Positions 46,010-58,218 of a stretch of 64,000 nucleotides of DNA are shown here, piece by piece. The stretch's first letter is position 1. Every line of letters begins with the position of its first letter. The stretch lies in contig JAPEHQ010000004.1 in assembly GCA_027405735.1 (NCBI GenBank), positions 1 to 64,000 of the forward strand, written 5' to 3'. The stretch comes from Mucor racemosus (lineage: Eukaryota > Mucoromycota > Mucoromycetes > Mucorales > Mucoraceae). Position numbers and translations under genes: made by a program. The notes below the pieces were generated by a model. It saw only the letters and a program-made list of their open reading frames with translations. It ran no database searches and was not told where the DNA came from.

Positions 46010-47320
46010 TATTTATTATAAGGCGGGCTGATGATACGTTTGATACTACTGTTGTAGATGGAATCAGTCAATTTAATTTATGGAAATTAAATGCAAATAC
46101 CGAGGAACCATTTGTAAGTACGTAAGTTGGTTCTGGTAAAGCATTATTGAATAAATTGGCTTGGGACAAAGAGGATAAAAAGGTGGCAATAGGTTCCAGT
46201 GATGGCCATGTTAATGTTTATGATATTGGAGAGGTGACCAAAACTTCATGTAAATTACCTCTAGCGCAATAATTATAAATTAAGACTATATTATCATCAA
46301 ATAAACTATCGCACAAAATTAACATGTATAAGGATTTCCAGTAATAAGCTTGAATCAAGTGGGTACAGCATTATAATTCTTATAAAAGTTCTGAGGTATT
46401 ATAAAATCTCTTATTTTTAAGACCTATAAGGCTTATAAGCGGAATATTAATTTAGAAAATTATTTTTATCCAGATCATCAATTTTGACATTTTTTAATTT
46501 TTTTTTCTGATTTTGCAAATTTAGAGTTAATTGTACTACCAATTATAAAAACAAAAAATATACACATAGACGGATATCTATAATTTTCACATCTTTTTAA
46601 TTTTCTATATATATCCTATTTTTTTTTGTATATCTTCAGATTTCATATTTTTATAACTTTCTTTATGAATTAAAATGATTATTAAATATAATAAACATTA
46701 TCAAGAAGGCAACTGTTCCATTTTGCATGAAAAAGCAACATTATATTTATGCTTTCTCTTAAGATACATACTAACTTCATATAAGATAAGATATCCGTCA
46801 TATACAAAGTTTAGCGCTCTATTTGCTCAATAAAAAATAACAACCCGTTTTATTGCGAAATATTACATAAAAATCCTTTAATCAAAAAACCGTTTTTGGG
46901 ACAAAAGTACAAGGTTTCATTACTTAACATTTAATATTAAGCTTTTATAAAATGTGTATTAGTTATGGCTACAATTTTCTCTCACAATGTAGTATATTTA
47001 AACGTTGATTTTAGCATCAAAATTTGATTTTTCTGTTTTTTGATCAAAATCACGAGTGTTGGTAAGGATAAAATGAGCCCCGAAAATTTCCGCTACAAAA
47101 ACTGAATTTTCAGACCTTACGTGGTTAAATATAAAAAAAGTAAAAAAAAAAAACGCATTTTCAGTTAAAGCTTAGATATATACCATAGTATAAGAGACTT
47201 AGCCGTTCGATCGTGTTATGCTCGATTATGGCGTCGCTCTACGGGCTCGCTTTTGCAATTTTTTAATAAATCTATGATATAACAGACGGGTTTTCTGGTA
47301 GAAAAATGCATGTTTGTATG
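46010..47320 (-). mobile_element. Dynein-fragment repeat, copy B (interrupted by MITE-2)
   Basis: Reverse-oriented copy of the repeat at 29301-30240 and 55590-56820. On the plus strand 46030-46260 encodes dynein intermediate chain WD40 sequence: VVDGISQFNLWKLNANTEEP, then NKLAWDKEDKKVAIGSSDGH and VNVYDIGE. One internal TAA (near 46124) and a frame slip show it is non-functional. MITE-2 interrupts the repeat at 46569-46799. Confidence 0.88.
46569..46799 (-). mobile_element. MITE-2, 231 bp, nested insertion
   Basis: Reverse-oriented copy of 9662-9892 with ends GACGGATATC...GATATCCGTC and 3-bp flanks ATA (46566-46568, 46800-46802). The uninterrupted repeat copies near 29682 and 55971 show the single-copy target, which confirms the insertion limits. 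Confidence 0.95.
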
Positions 47321-48906
47321 ATAACAGATATTGCTTGTTTTGTTTAGTTTATGGTTAATACGCAGTAATGCTGCTTTTACATTGGCTGTAATGTGCAATT
47401 TAGCAGGGTTTTAATTGCGCGCGCTAAAGAATGTAAAGCCTTGAAAGTCCTTTTCTACGTGTGTTGTTTCTCTCTTTTTGTTTTCATATTCAAAGGTTAT
47501 ATTCACCGTTTGATAATAGGGCATATCAGACTATCAAGCTAGTATTCTTTTCTTTTATCTTTTATGTGTATGGAATATGTACACATTTATCCACTATATT
47601 GATCTCCATTTCATCTGATTCTCAATTAAAGTACAGCTGACATGAATAGACATTACACTACTAAATGATATATGCTGATTCATACTAATATAAATTTTCT
47701 ACCAAGCTTCTATTCTAGCAACTTATAGTTAAAGACCAATCAACATAATGTGGATTTAATTACACCATTATGATCAAGGACCCATGAACTCTATTAATAC
47801 ACCGATTGGTTACTATCAAGATTTATATCTGACAAGGGGTGTTATTGGCTATGTATGGTCCTAGGAATGCTTACCTAATCTCTCTGATGAAAACTATATA
47901 AAGAGGACATTTATTTATTACAAAAGTCCTCAAGTAGAATTTAACTTGATAATAAAACCCTAATGTTATCTAGTCGAATTCCTATTGTTTTTTTATACTT
48001 TTTTCCGTGAATAGCTCTGTCTGTTCCACAATGTGAATACGCATGCCAACACAAGAGACTAATATTTTAATATAGGTAGCAGTCTATATTAGAGACTGAT
48101 ATTTTTATTTCACCGCATTCTAATATCAAATATTATTGTTTACTACTGTATTGTCGGACGTATTTCTTGATTACCAGATCAAACCAAAGACAATGATATT
48201 TATATATATTCAATGAAAAGCTAGAACTGGTTACAGATTCACGAAATATTCCAAAAAATTTATAAGGTTCCAAATGATATAGAAACGAAAAAAAAAAGAA
48301 TAATCTAATGTTTTGTCTAATAACCATACTTTCGATCGTAGCTACTGTATAATACTTGAAAACAAATCTTTTTACAGCTGACAATCGTAAACTGAAATAG
48401 CAAGTTTAAAGATGGTTAATTTGTTTAAATTTTATATGCGATAAAGTAACATTTATAATCTTAGATTTGGCTTGCATATAAATTTAAGCAGTAAGTGTTA
48501 TTTAAGTTTATGCTCGAGCAAAACCCATTGTTGCTGTAAAAATTATAGCTGTTTTACCAAAACTAATAAGAATTAGACAAGAGTAAAAGGTGTGGTCTTA
48601 TTCAATGTAGAGAATGAGCTTATATATAGAAGAGGCTATCAAGTTATACAATAGCTATCGATGGTGTAACAATAACAATATCCTGATAATACAACTACTG
48701 TAGCGCTATATCTAGATTCTGATATAACAATAGCTATAAACATATTTGCAAATGATGATAATAGTAAATATATTGGCTCTTGCATGTATTGCTCTACATC
48801 ATCAACGAATTGAATTGTATTATTGTCTATAATCTATATTAATAAAAGCAAATGCAATTTAAAAACCCATTCCAGTAAAAATGAAATAGAATTTTGAGAA
48901 CAGCAG
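47321..48906. other. AT-rich spacer, possible LTR remains
   Basis: 47640-47960 has ACTATATAAAGAGGACATTT and AATAAAACCCTAATG-type signals suggestive of another LTR, without defined ends. No gene is supported. Confidence 0.4.
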
Positions 48907-50590
48907 TACAATTAACCAGCAAAACAATGAAATACTAAACCATAATGCTGGATATTGCTGCAGCTGTTGTATATACTATAAAGCTTTCGGCCTATTTGGA
49001 TCAATATTCATTGATTACAAGCGCTTTTCCGGTTGCTTTGTTTTTTTTAAGCAGAGGAAGAGAGTTTTTTTTAAAAACGTGTATAAAACTCCTTTGGTAG
49101 CAGCTTTTAGTTGATGAAATTAAGATATGTTTTTTATATATCTATTGCGCATTATTGATTGTAACTTTAAAATTCAATTTGGAACCACTATTTAATTTTA
49201 TAGATTTCATCTTCCCATGTCCGCAGCAACTCAGGGAGGCCAAATCTTTTGCAATTCTGTGAATCAACGCTAGAAATACCTACTATTACAACGGGAGGTC
49301 ATTTGGATGATTCATATTTGCTGAGAACTGGTGAGCTTACTGACCTAGTGATTTTTCTTCTATTGTTGGTTTTTTGTGGTTGTAAAAAGTAGGTTTCAGA
49401 TGGTTTTCAAATGGTTTTCGAAAGTTGACGCCCAATATTGAGTCGAATTACTATATGGAATCTTGAATAAATATGTATCTTCCCTCTATGGGCCATTGAA
49501 ATCTTTTCGAAGATAAAAAAATTAATATCAGAATATAAATGAATGGGCTAACATTATTAATAAACTAAAATTGACCTAGAAAAATTGATCGTAAAAAATT
49601 AAGCATTTAAAATTGATATGTTAATTTTTTGTATCATTCAGCAGATAAGTCCAACTAAAAGCGACTCTGCATTTTTTATCGAGACAATCAAAATAGTAGT
49701 TCATATTACAGCTTAAAACCATAATGACTGGGTTCCAAAGTTGATTTTATTAAAAAAAATGATCGAAAAATAACTTAAAAAACAAAATCGTTTAATAGCT
49801 CATGAACTGGAAAGTGAATTGAACTAGCATATTATATGGTTTTTATACAGCTTTGGTTTCTGCATCCATCTAAATAAAATTCAGACAAGTGTTTTACATT
49901 AAATTTCGTGTAAAATTCAATAGAAATTTTGGAGGTTTTTCAAAGATATATATCACTTTTTATAATTATGTTTTAAATATAAATAATGTAAGTAATGCAC
50001 GGCCAAATCATCTATCAATCGAGTCATTGCTGAATCATTTAGCTGAATTTTTCGTAGAGAAAACAAGATTGTTTTCCAAAATTGTTTCAAATTCAGAATT
50101 TGAGATGAGGGTATACAGGGGAAAAATTGAAGCTAGAAACGAAGATATTTCTTTGTACGCGCTTTTGAGGATATCTTCACGAAAAATCAATATTTTGAAA
50201 AACACTAAATAGGAGCTGAGAGAGCTCAACAAGGTCAATGATATGAGTGTAAAAAAAAAAAAAAAAAAAAAAAAAGAATGCTTTCAATTTAACCAATATT
50301 TTGAAACCTACTACGGAATTGCCAAAAAAAATAAAAGTGCTCAGAATTTTTTTATACCTCAATATGTTATAAAGCACTTCAAAATAAGCAAGTTTTATTA
50401 TTAAAAAGTGTTGGTATAGTTTAATTTTTTATAGAGATATGAAGGCTCCAAGTTTTTCAATTTTCAGTAGTGAAATACCTGTAAAAATCTGAAACATTAG
50501 CACTAAAAAATTAATACCAACTGCAAAAAATAAGATATTTCCGGATACTTATTTTTCGATTAAAGCTGAACATCTCAGGTACATTTGCAT
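48907..50590 (+). repeat. Inverted duplication Y, left arm (1.7 kb)
   Basis: Reverse complement of 58725-61698 once two later insertions are removed from the right arm. Includes GCTGCAGCTGTTGTATATAC at one end and GCTGAACATCTCAGGTAC at the other, and an open frame (49889-50212) that is repeated in the other arm. The arms bracket 8.1 kb containing the hexose transporter. Confidence 0.93.
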
Positions 50591-52179
50591 ATACTTTTTA
50601 CTTGGTGTTATTTAATAAAAAAAATAAAGCAGGAATGAAAAATGAGACCCAAAAACAACTAAAATACCGGAACAATGCCTATGCTTCTACATCTTTGTTA
50701 ATAAAGCATACCACAGTTTTAATGAAACAGAATCCATTAATTAGAACTACAATCTCTAGTTTATTTTTCAGAAAAATATCAATGTTTGGTCGAGTAATGC
50801 AAATGAGAAGTTATTTCCCAATTTTTTGACCGCAACTGCCAACTGCCAACTGCCATCCTAAAAAATTAGTTTTTTCGTATTTTCAAAACAAATTTTCAGG
50901 CAACTTTTTTTGGAAATAATATGAGGCAATTTATAACAGTAATGACTATATTTAATACTTAAAGTATTAAGCCTGTTTGTATATCATATCCTGTATAAAT
51001 TTGGAAATTTCGCTTTCATTTTGCCGATTTTTGACATTTACTATTTAAATGATTTAAATCACCGCGAATGGCATTGTCTCCAACAGTGGCAACGATAGTA
51101 AGAGATCAGCAGCAAAATTACTATTGTTGAATATATTCAAGATGAGTTGGATATTATTAATCACAGAGATAGATTTGATAATTTAAATTGTCCGAGATTC
51201 AGATCAAATGAAACTATATCATTGAAATTTTAACAACCATCTTGAAAAGTAAATCAAATCGAATATAGTTTCCAAAATTACTAACCTCACATGGCAGTTT
51301 TACAAAAAAAAAAGTCATATCAATACAGTATTCATGTTTTTTAAATAGTTTGAACACCTATTACTGTACAATATTTGTAAACATACGAAAAAGTTGTATA
51401 TATTGCCATAATGTACAATGAAATCAAATAATTACAATAACAATGATTTACGATTTTGAGCGTTATCAGTATTATCTCTCGAGGCACGTGGCGTACTCCT
51501 CTTTGGTTTACCATTTTGTTTTATTGGATGGAAAAAAATAAAATTATTATAATGGACGAGAATAACTTATTGGGCGGGTATTGAATTAGCGTTGATAAAA
51601 TGTTAAGGATCATACGTTAAATTCCGTATTCATCTGTAAAATTCAAATTGATTCAGGTGAATAAAGTACTAATATATAGCAACAAGTTCAAGCACAGAGT
51701 CAAGTTCTATTTTTTTTATTATTATTATTGTATATTAAATAAATGTAACCATAGAATAGACCGTGTGTGTAATTCTATATTCTCCTTTTTTTCAAATAAA
51801 AACTTTTTGTGGTTTTATAATCTCAGAGTCGTACTAGAACAGATCTTCTTTTAGAGACATCGGCTTTGCTCTCAATTATAAATGATCCAATCTCGAGCCT
51901 TGTTTATACAATAACTAATATATTAATACAAGTGTGCATAGAGTAGAGTTAAACACCATGGAAACCAGAAATGTGATTTTCGAGCATAAATTTTTTCCTT
52001 GGTGATACCAATCTCGAAAAAAGATGTGTTTTTTGTGCCATTAGAGTCACATCTGAATACAATGCTGCCACTTTTTATTCGGGGGCCTCGGGATCATAAT
52101 CAATAGGAATAATACTAATATAAAAGGCGAATTCTAGTCTTAATTCCTTCCTTTTTCATTATATCATACTTTATATAAA
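50591..52179 (+). promoter_or_regulatory. Upstream region of hexose transporter
   Basis: No gene is seen. TATAAAAG at 52119-52126, about 55 bp before the ATG, is a plausible TATA box, followed by a CT-rich leader. GGGGGCCTCGGG at 52081-52092 resembles CreA/Mig1-type GC boxes used in glucose repression (motif-level inference only). Confidence 0.5.
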
Positions 52180-53709
52180 ATGGCGGATAAGAACACCAAA
52201 GATATTATATCTGATTATGATAATGAATCGGTTGCTACAAGACAAGCAATTCATCGTGGTGGTCGTAAATCCATTTATATGGCCGGTGTCATTGCTGCTG
52301 GTGGTGGCTTTGTAGTTGGCTTTGACACAGGTGCTGTGAGCGGCACAATGGTATTGCAGCCATTTATGGATAAATTTTTAAATGTTGATGCTACTTATCG
52401 TTCTGCTCTTTTGGTTGCAATGATGCTGTTAACCGCTACTATTGGTGGTTTGGCTTCTGGCAATGTTTGTGGTAATTATCTTTTATACACGTCTTTTTAA
52501 TTTGTATACTAAAAATGACATGTAGATTACATTGGTCGCAAGAATACAATTCTTCTCGGTACAGCTGTATTTGGCATTGGTGCTCTTTTTGAAACTATTG
52601 GCTATAATTTTGGTTTGCTTATGGCTGGTCGTCTTTTTGTTGGTCTCGGTGAAGGTTTTTTGACAAATGCTATTCCACTTTACCATACTGAAATTGCTCC
52701 TCCTGATATTCGTGGTCGATTGATTACTTTGTTTAGTGCCATGTCTTCTGTTGGTACTATTGTAGGTTATTTTGTTAATTTTGGTACTTCTTATCTCGAC
52801 AATGATTGGGCATGGCGCACCCCATTCTTAGTTCAATTGATTGTATGTATCTTTTTGTTCTCTGCTTACTTTTTGCCTTACTCTCCTCGTTGGCTTATCG
52901 ACAAAGGACGTAAAGAAGAGGCTTTGTTGGTTCTCGCTAAGCTTCATGAATCTACTATTGAAGATCCCGAAGTTCGTAATGAATATCAATGCATTTGTGA
53001 AGAGATTGAAGTTGAACGTTCATTCGGTAATCGTACCTATGTTGAATGTTTCCGTGGTACTAATTTAAAGCGTACGCTTTTCGCTTTATTCACTGGTAAT
53101 GGAGCTGCTTTTACTGGTACTTATTCCATCACATATTATGCTCCTTCTATTTTCCAACAGGCTGGTGTTGGTAGTACTTCCATCTCATTAGCTACTAGTG
53201 GTGCTAGTAATATTCTTGTCTTGGTGGTAACATTATTGACAGTGTTATTCATTGATCGCTTGGGTCGTCGCGGTATTTTTGCTTCTGGTGCTCTTGTCAT
53301 GGGTCTTTCAATGTATATTGTAGGTGGTCTTTTCCAAGGCTATAATTTTATTGATGAAGAAGGCAATATTGGTTTATCAAACAAGCATGCTCAGGCTTGT
53401 GTCATTGCATTTGTATTCATTTTCCAAGCTGCCTATGCTTACAGTTGGGGCCCTGTTGCTTACATTTATCCTGCTGAAATTTCTAATATGCGTACTCGTG
53501 CCAAAGTCATTGCTCTTGCTTATGGTTTAAATTGGGCTATTGGTATATTTATGACATTTGTTATGCCAATCTTTATGGATAATACTATTTATGGTGGTTA
53601 TTACTTTTTCGCTGCATGTTGTAGTGTACTCTTTATCGGTAGTTTCTGGCTTCCTGAAACCAAGGGCAAAACTCTCGAGGAGATTGATCGCATGTTTAAT
53701 CCTCTTTAG
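52180..53709 (+). CDS. MFS hexose transporter, 491 aa (2 exons)
   Basis: Model join(52180..52471,52526..53709), a 54-nt intron, 1476 nt. Sugar porter family of the major facilitator superfamily, a plasma-membrane carrier with 12 predicted helices. Family signatures seen: GFDTGAVSG in helix 1, DYIGRK spanning the splice, GRLFVGLGEG, PLYHTEIAPPDIRGRL, PYSPRWL, DRLGRRG in the central loop, SWGPVAYIYPAEI and PETKGKTLEEID at the end. It most resembles fungal monosaccharide/proton symporters; the exact sugar cannot be told. The short N-terminus and absence of a signal peptide are normal for the family. It is the only intact gene between 40.8 and 62.6 kb and is enclosed by repeat arms. Confidence 0.95.
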
Positions 53710-55004
53710 ATGAACTGGTATAATACATGTCTCTATTACTCAACCTTACTAACCAAAAATCATTACTCTTTTTATCATAATAAATATTCATCACAGTTGC
53801 CTTGCCTCCGCCTCTGGTCCTCACCTCTTTGGTCTCTTGGTTTCTCTATTGTCAAACTTGTATCCATTGCTGCTACTCTTTTTTGTTTCTACGGTGGGGA
53901 TTCATGCGTTGGGATGGCAATGTATTATTTTCTTTCTTTCAATTGTACTAAAAAGGACAAATCGAGGGGTGCTAGACCTAACGGTCGGCTGAGATTACAC
54001 CCTTAAGAGCGGACCATGTTAATGCATGCGTCGCCACGAGTTCCCATTTGTACAATTACCCTTTTTTACTCTCTCTTTTTATACCTTTTTTTATTGTATA
54101 TACCACCACCAGCCCCCCTTTTTTTTTTATTGTATATACCATCATCAACCCTTTTTTGTTGTATATACCACCCTTTTATATCATCATTATTATCATTATA
54201 TATTTATTCAATTTTGTAGATATCCAGGTAATGTATCGCCCAATTCATCTTTGTTTACTTTTTGCATTTGGTTGGTGGTCTCTTTTCCATTTTATTTGCG
54301 CACTTTCTTCTTTTTACATTTGGGCTTGTTCTTATCTCGTACTCTTATTATATCTCTCGGTGGGATTCTTGTATTTTTTCTATCTTTGTGTTTTTGTTGA
54401 TTGTTTGTAGGGGGGGGGGTCTTTTTTCTAAATAAATTTACATTATACAATATATTTTATCTTCAATCATTAAAAAGCGGTACATTTAAAGAATTATTAT
54501 ATGCATTTTTCGCATGAATCTAAAGCTTAAGCTTGGCCAAAGCTATTTTTTAAATCATATATTTTCTTGGGGTTAATTAACTGTCCAGATTACGCAAGAA
54601 TATAGATAGTCAATAAATCATGCAAACTCATTCACATTGTTTAATATTAGCATACAAAGTAAAAACTATGACAAGACACCTGAGATATTACAGCTAATTT
54701 TAATTTTAATATTTTTATTTATCAAACTCTATGTTTTAAGGAAAATTCTTTAAATATCTGAGTGCAGTTTTCAACGGTAAAAAAAGTTGTATCGTTGCTG
54801 CTAGATACATCAGCGAAAAACCTAGATACGAAGCTTCAAATCAAATATAGCTTTCAAAAGACGTAGCGTTGAGATTTCCTATGAGACTAGAAATATGCAT
54901 TGCTTTTATATTAAATTATGATAAAAAACGAATTTTTATGAAAAATCGAGAAATACTCAGTAATTTGTTTGTAGCAGTTGGTACTCTTTTGCATTAAATA
55001 AATA
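53710..55004. other. Spacer downstream of transporter
   Basis: A pyrimidine-rich stretch. TTGTATATACCA recurs three times (54097, 54130, 54161; about 32-bp spacing) with C/T tracts, and a G-tract lies at 54410-54419. No gene is seen. Poly-aromatic open frames here come from the low-complexity DNA. Confidence 0.6.
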
Positions 55005-55400
55005 CCATAAAAACATACATTTTTCGACTAGAGTAGCAGTAATTGAGAGTAATGGGATAGATCTGCCAGCCAGATAATACATTTATTAAAAAAATTGCAA
55101 AAGTGAGCCCACACGGCGATGCCATCATCGAGTATAGCAAGATTATACATCTATCATATATAAAGCATTTATCATAAAACAAATTACAGAAACGAGAGCA
55201 GCGAAACAAAATATCCACTGTATAAAACACATTAATTACAAATAAAGCGCAAGGGCATAGCCACATCAAACGGTTATATATAAATGTAATACTTCTATTA
55301 TAAAAAAGATTGCAAAAACCAATCATAGGGATACTAAAAAGCTGTTATATACAAAAAACCTCCTCCACAAGGCAATTCCGTAATTGAGTGTAGCAAAGTT
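55005..55400 (+). repeat. Tail-type repeats ahead of copy C
   Basis: AAAACATACATTTTTCGACT, AATTGCAAAAGTGAGCCCAC and ATCGAGTATAGCAAG occur here, with a second degenerate unit at about 55300-55395. They match the tail at 30090-30235 and at 56690-56815, so copy C is flanked by tail sequence on both sides in direct orientation. Confidence 0.75.
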
Positions 55401-55430
55401 GAACTACTAACTCTCTTATACTACATATTA

Positions 55431-55557
55431 GGGTGGCCAAAGTATTAGAGGTTTTTTTTTCGAATTTGTGAAAAGGTGATATTTGTGTCTATCTAATAAA
55501 TACACGAAATGTAATTTTTTGGAAAAAAAAAAAAAAACTATAATACTTTGATCACCC
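55431..55557. mobile_element. Tc1/mariner-type MITE, 127 bp, TA target
   Basis: Inverted ends GGGTGGCCAAAGTATTAGAG and CTATAATACTTTGATCACCC (17 of 20 pair), flanked by TA on both sides (55429-55430, 55558-55559). It has no coding capacity. Confidence 0.88.
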
Positions 55558-55589
55558 TATATGTATACATACAGTATATACTGTATATG

Positions 55590-56820
55590 ATATATCCAAG
55601 TTTTAAATAAAAAATATATTTTTTTTTCAACTTTTCTTGTGTTTAACTATGTATGGTCTGAAAATTCAGATTTTGTAGCAGACATTTTCGGGGCTCATTT
55701 TACCCTTACCAACGCTCGTGATTTTGATCAAAAAACAGAAAAATCAAATTTTGATGCTAAAATCAACGTTTGAATATACTATAATGTGAGAGACAATTGT
55801 TTTTGTAACTAATACGCATATTATCAAAGCTTAATATTAAACTTTAAATAATAAAACTTTGCACTTTTGTCCCAAAAACGTTTTTTTAATTAAAGGATTT
55901 TCATTTAATATTTTGTAACCAAAATAACTTTTATTTTTTATTAACCAAATATAGCACTAACTTTTTTATAGGTACGTATTTTTTGTTATTATAATTGGTA
56001 GTATATTTAACTCTAAATTTGCAAAATCAGAAAAAAAAATTGGAAAATGTCAAAATTAATGATCTGGACAAGAATAATTTTTGAAATTAAATTACCGTTT
56101 ATAAGCCCTATAGGTCTTAAAAGTAAGTTGTTTTACGATATTTGAGAACTTTTTCAAGAATCCACGATGCTGTACCAATTTGATTCAAGTTTATTACTGT
56201 AAATCCCTACATCTATTAATATCGTGTAGTATTTTATTCGATAATAATATAGTATTACGTTCTAATTATCGCGCTAGAGTTGATTTACATTGATTTTTTG
56301 TCTTACATCTCCAATTGCAGAAACATAAACATGGCCATCACCGGAACTTATTGCTGTCTTTTTACCCTCTTTATCTCAAGCCAATTTATCCAATGCTTTA
56401 CCAGAGTCAACTTGAACACTTACAAATGGTTCCTCGGTATCTGCATTCAAATTCCATAAATCAAATTGGTCGATTCCATCTACAGTAACAAACAGGGCGG
56501 GATGTGTAGGAGACCATTTTACATCATACACATAATGATCTGCGTGTTCAAATGAGTAAAGAAGAAGGATAGTAGATGCTTGCTAATAATATACTACAAA
56601 AGGTGGTTTCTAAAAAAAAGGGGGCAGGCCAATCAAAGATTAGAATTTTCTTTAAAAAAAAGGATGTTTATAAACCTCATTAATATTTGTCGCAGAAACA
56701 TACATTTTTCAATTAGGGAAGCATTAATCGAGCGTAACGAGGTCATATGATACATTAATTAAAAAAATTGCAAAAGTGAGCCTGCAGAGCTATGTCGTAA
56801 TTGAGCGTAGCTGATGTATC
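55590..56820 (+). mobile_element. Dynein-fragment repeat, copy C
   Basis: The longest copy, about 1.2 kb. The minus strand from about 56590 to 56280 reads [50 protein letters not shown] and DGHVYV, with one in-frame stop near 56378. This is the WD40 region of cytoplasmic dynein intermediate chain. The flanks are the same non-coding blocks as copies A and B. Confidence 0.9.
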
Positions 56821-57655
56821 ATTCTTAACCGGATGTCAAATCCAAAAGTAAAACAATAGTTCACGAATCGAAATTCAAGTCAATTAAACATCAACGGAAC
56901 CATGGTTCCAGCAGGATATTACAGTATGGCATTAAAGCATGATGTTCCACCTTCATCCCACATTAGTATAATAGATGACATCTATAATCCTTAGCACATC
57001 ATCATTTCCCTCAACTCAATTAGTATATAAACCCTCTTTATTTCCTTTTAATAAACGGTATCTCTTTACTTGATTAAATTTCTAGTTTTATTTAACATAA
57101 ACATGTTCTGATAAATCAGTAGCGAGATTAAACAACTAGTACATATATATCAATTAATTGCAATAAAAGTCAAGAATCATCAAGTACTGACTTATAAGAG
57201 CTATTTCACATTACCGTTGCTTTTATTTAAAGTTCTAATACTCCACATTTTAAAGAGTTCGAACATCTTGCGAACGGGGTTTGTATGAGCAGCAAAAGTA
57301 AATTACAGCTGAATAATTGTAACTTGGCTATTGGAAATGAGTACACATTAAAAAGATTGAAACAAAAAAATATATTCCAATTTTTGAGATTACATCTCTT
57401 TTGTTCTAAAGATTAGTTGACAAATAGTTGACTATATTTTGAGAGCAGTTACACTTTATAAGTTTGAATGGATTTCGAAGAATTTTGAATTGGTATACAC
57501 TTTATTTGTAAAAATATCCGAATTTTCAAAAATTAAAATATAGCAAAAACTAAGCAAAATATATATATATATATATATAAATAACGCCAACAACAAAGGA
57601 GGATGAATGTAAAAAAATACGGAAAAGAAAAGGTTATTACATAGTATCAAATTGT
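56821..57655. other. Spacer with LTR-like block
   Basis: 56820-57120 has the TATATAAACCCT ... AATAAACGGTA layout shared with 41740-41830. A (TA)n run lies near 57561-57578. No gene is seen. Confidence 0.45.
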
Positions 57656-58010
57656 AAGATAAGCAAAATTACTTGCCTTCCCCCGAAGGAAACGTGTATT
57701 TTTGGTTTGACAGCTTTAACTGCCACGGATTAAAGTTGATAGCAGCCTTTTATCTTGAGGTGCCAAGAAAAAAAAAGGGGGGGGGGAGGATTAGAATTTG
57801 CACCAGAACAGGAAACAAACTCTTTAGCACAGACTTCTCTTTGGTTTAAATTTGTGCATCTATATAAATTGTAAATAAATAAATAAAACTATATATATTT
57901 GGAATGGTAAACACCTTTATAGACTATGACTAAAGTTGGGAATAGTCATACCTGACGTTCTGGGTGAAGAATCGGCATGAGCAGCATCAAGAGGCTCTGG
58001 AATAATTAAT
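57656..58010 (-). pseudogene. Possible exon remnants
   Basis: The minus strand has an exon-like 45-nt block (about 58001-57957) between AATTATTCCAG and GTATGAC. Nearer the 3' side is KAAINFNPWQLKLSNQKYTF PSGEGK at about 57745-57670 before GTAATT. The composition is coding-like but a stop (TAA near 57750) and a G-tract break it. The protein is not identified. Confidence 0.3.
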
Positions 58011-58138
58011 AAGAGCTTATAAGATAAAATATAATTGTTTTATATAGTTTATAAATGTACATATAGTGAAAAAAAAAAAGAGAATATATTTATACTAAAC
58101 ACCCTTGTTGATCTCATTAAAAAACTGCCTCTGTATCT

Positions 58139-58218
58139 AACCTGATTTTATTGCAATTTTCTCATGAATATATAGAGTATCCAACCTGATTTTATCGTAA
58201 TTTTCTCATGGATGTCAA
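58139..58218. repeat. 44-bp tandem duplication
   Basis: AACCTGATTTTAT...TTTTCTCATG starts at 58139 and again at 58183. Confidence 0.85.

Noticed and set aside
50177..50377. Phe-rich open frame repeated at 58926-59129
   Set aside because: Conserved only because it lies in the duplicated arms Y; it is poly-T driven and varies in T number.
54016..54410. Three overlapping aromatic-rich open frames after the transporter
   Set aside because: Low-complexity T/C DNA open in all three frames; none has gene structure.
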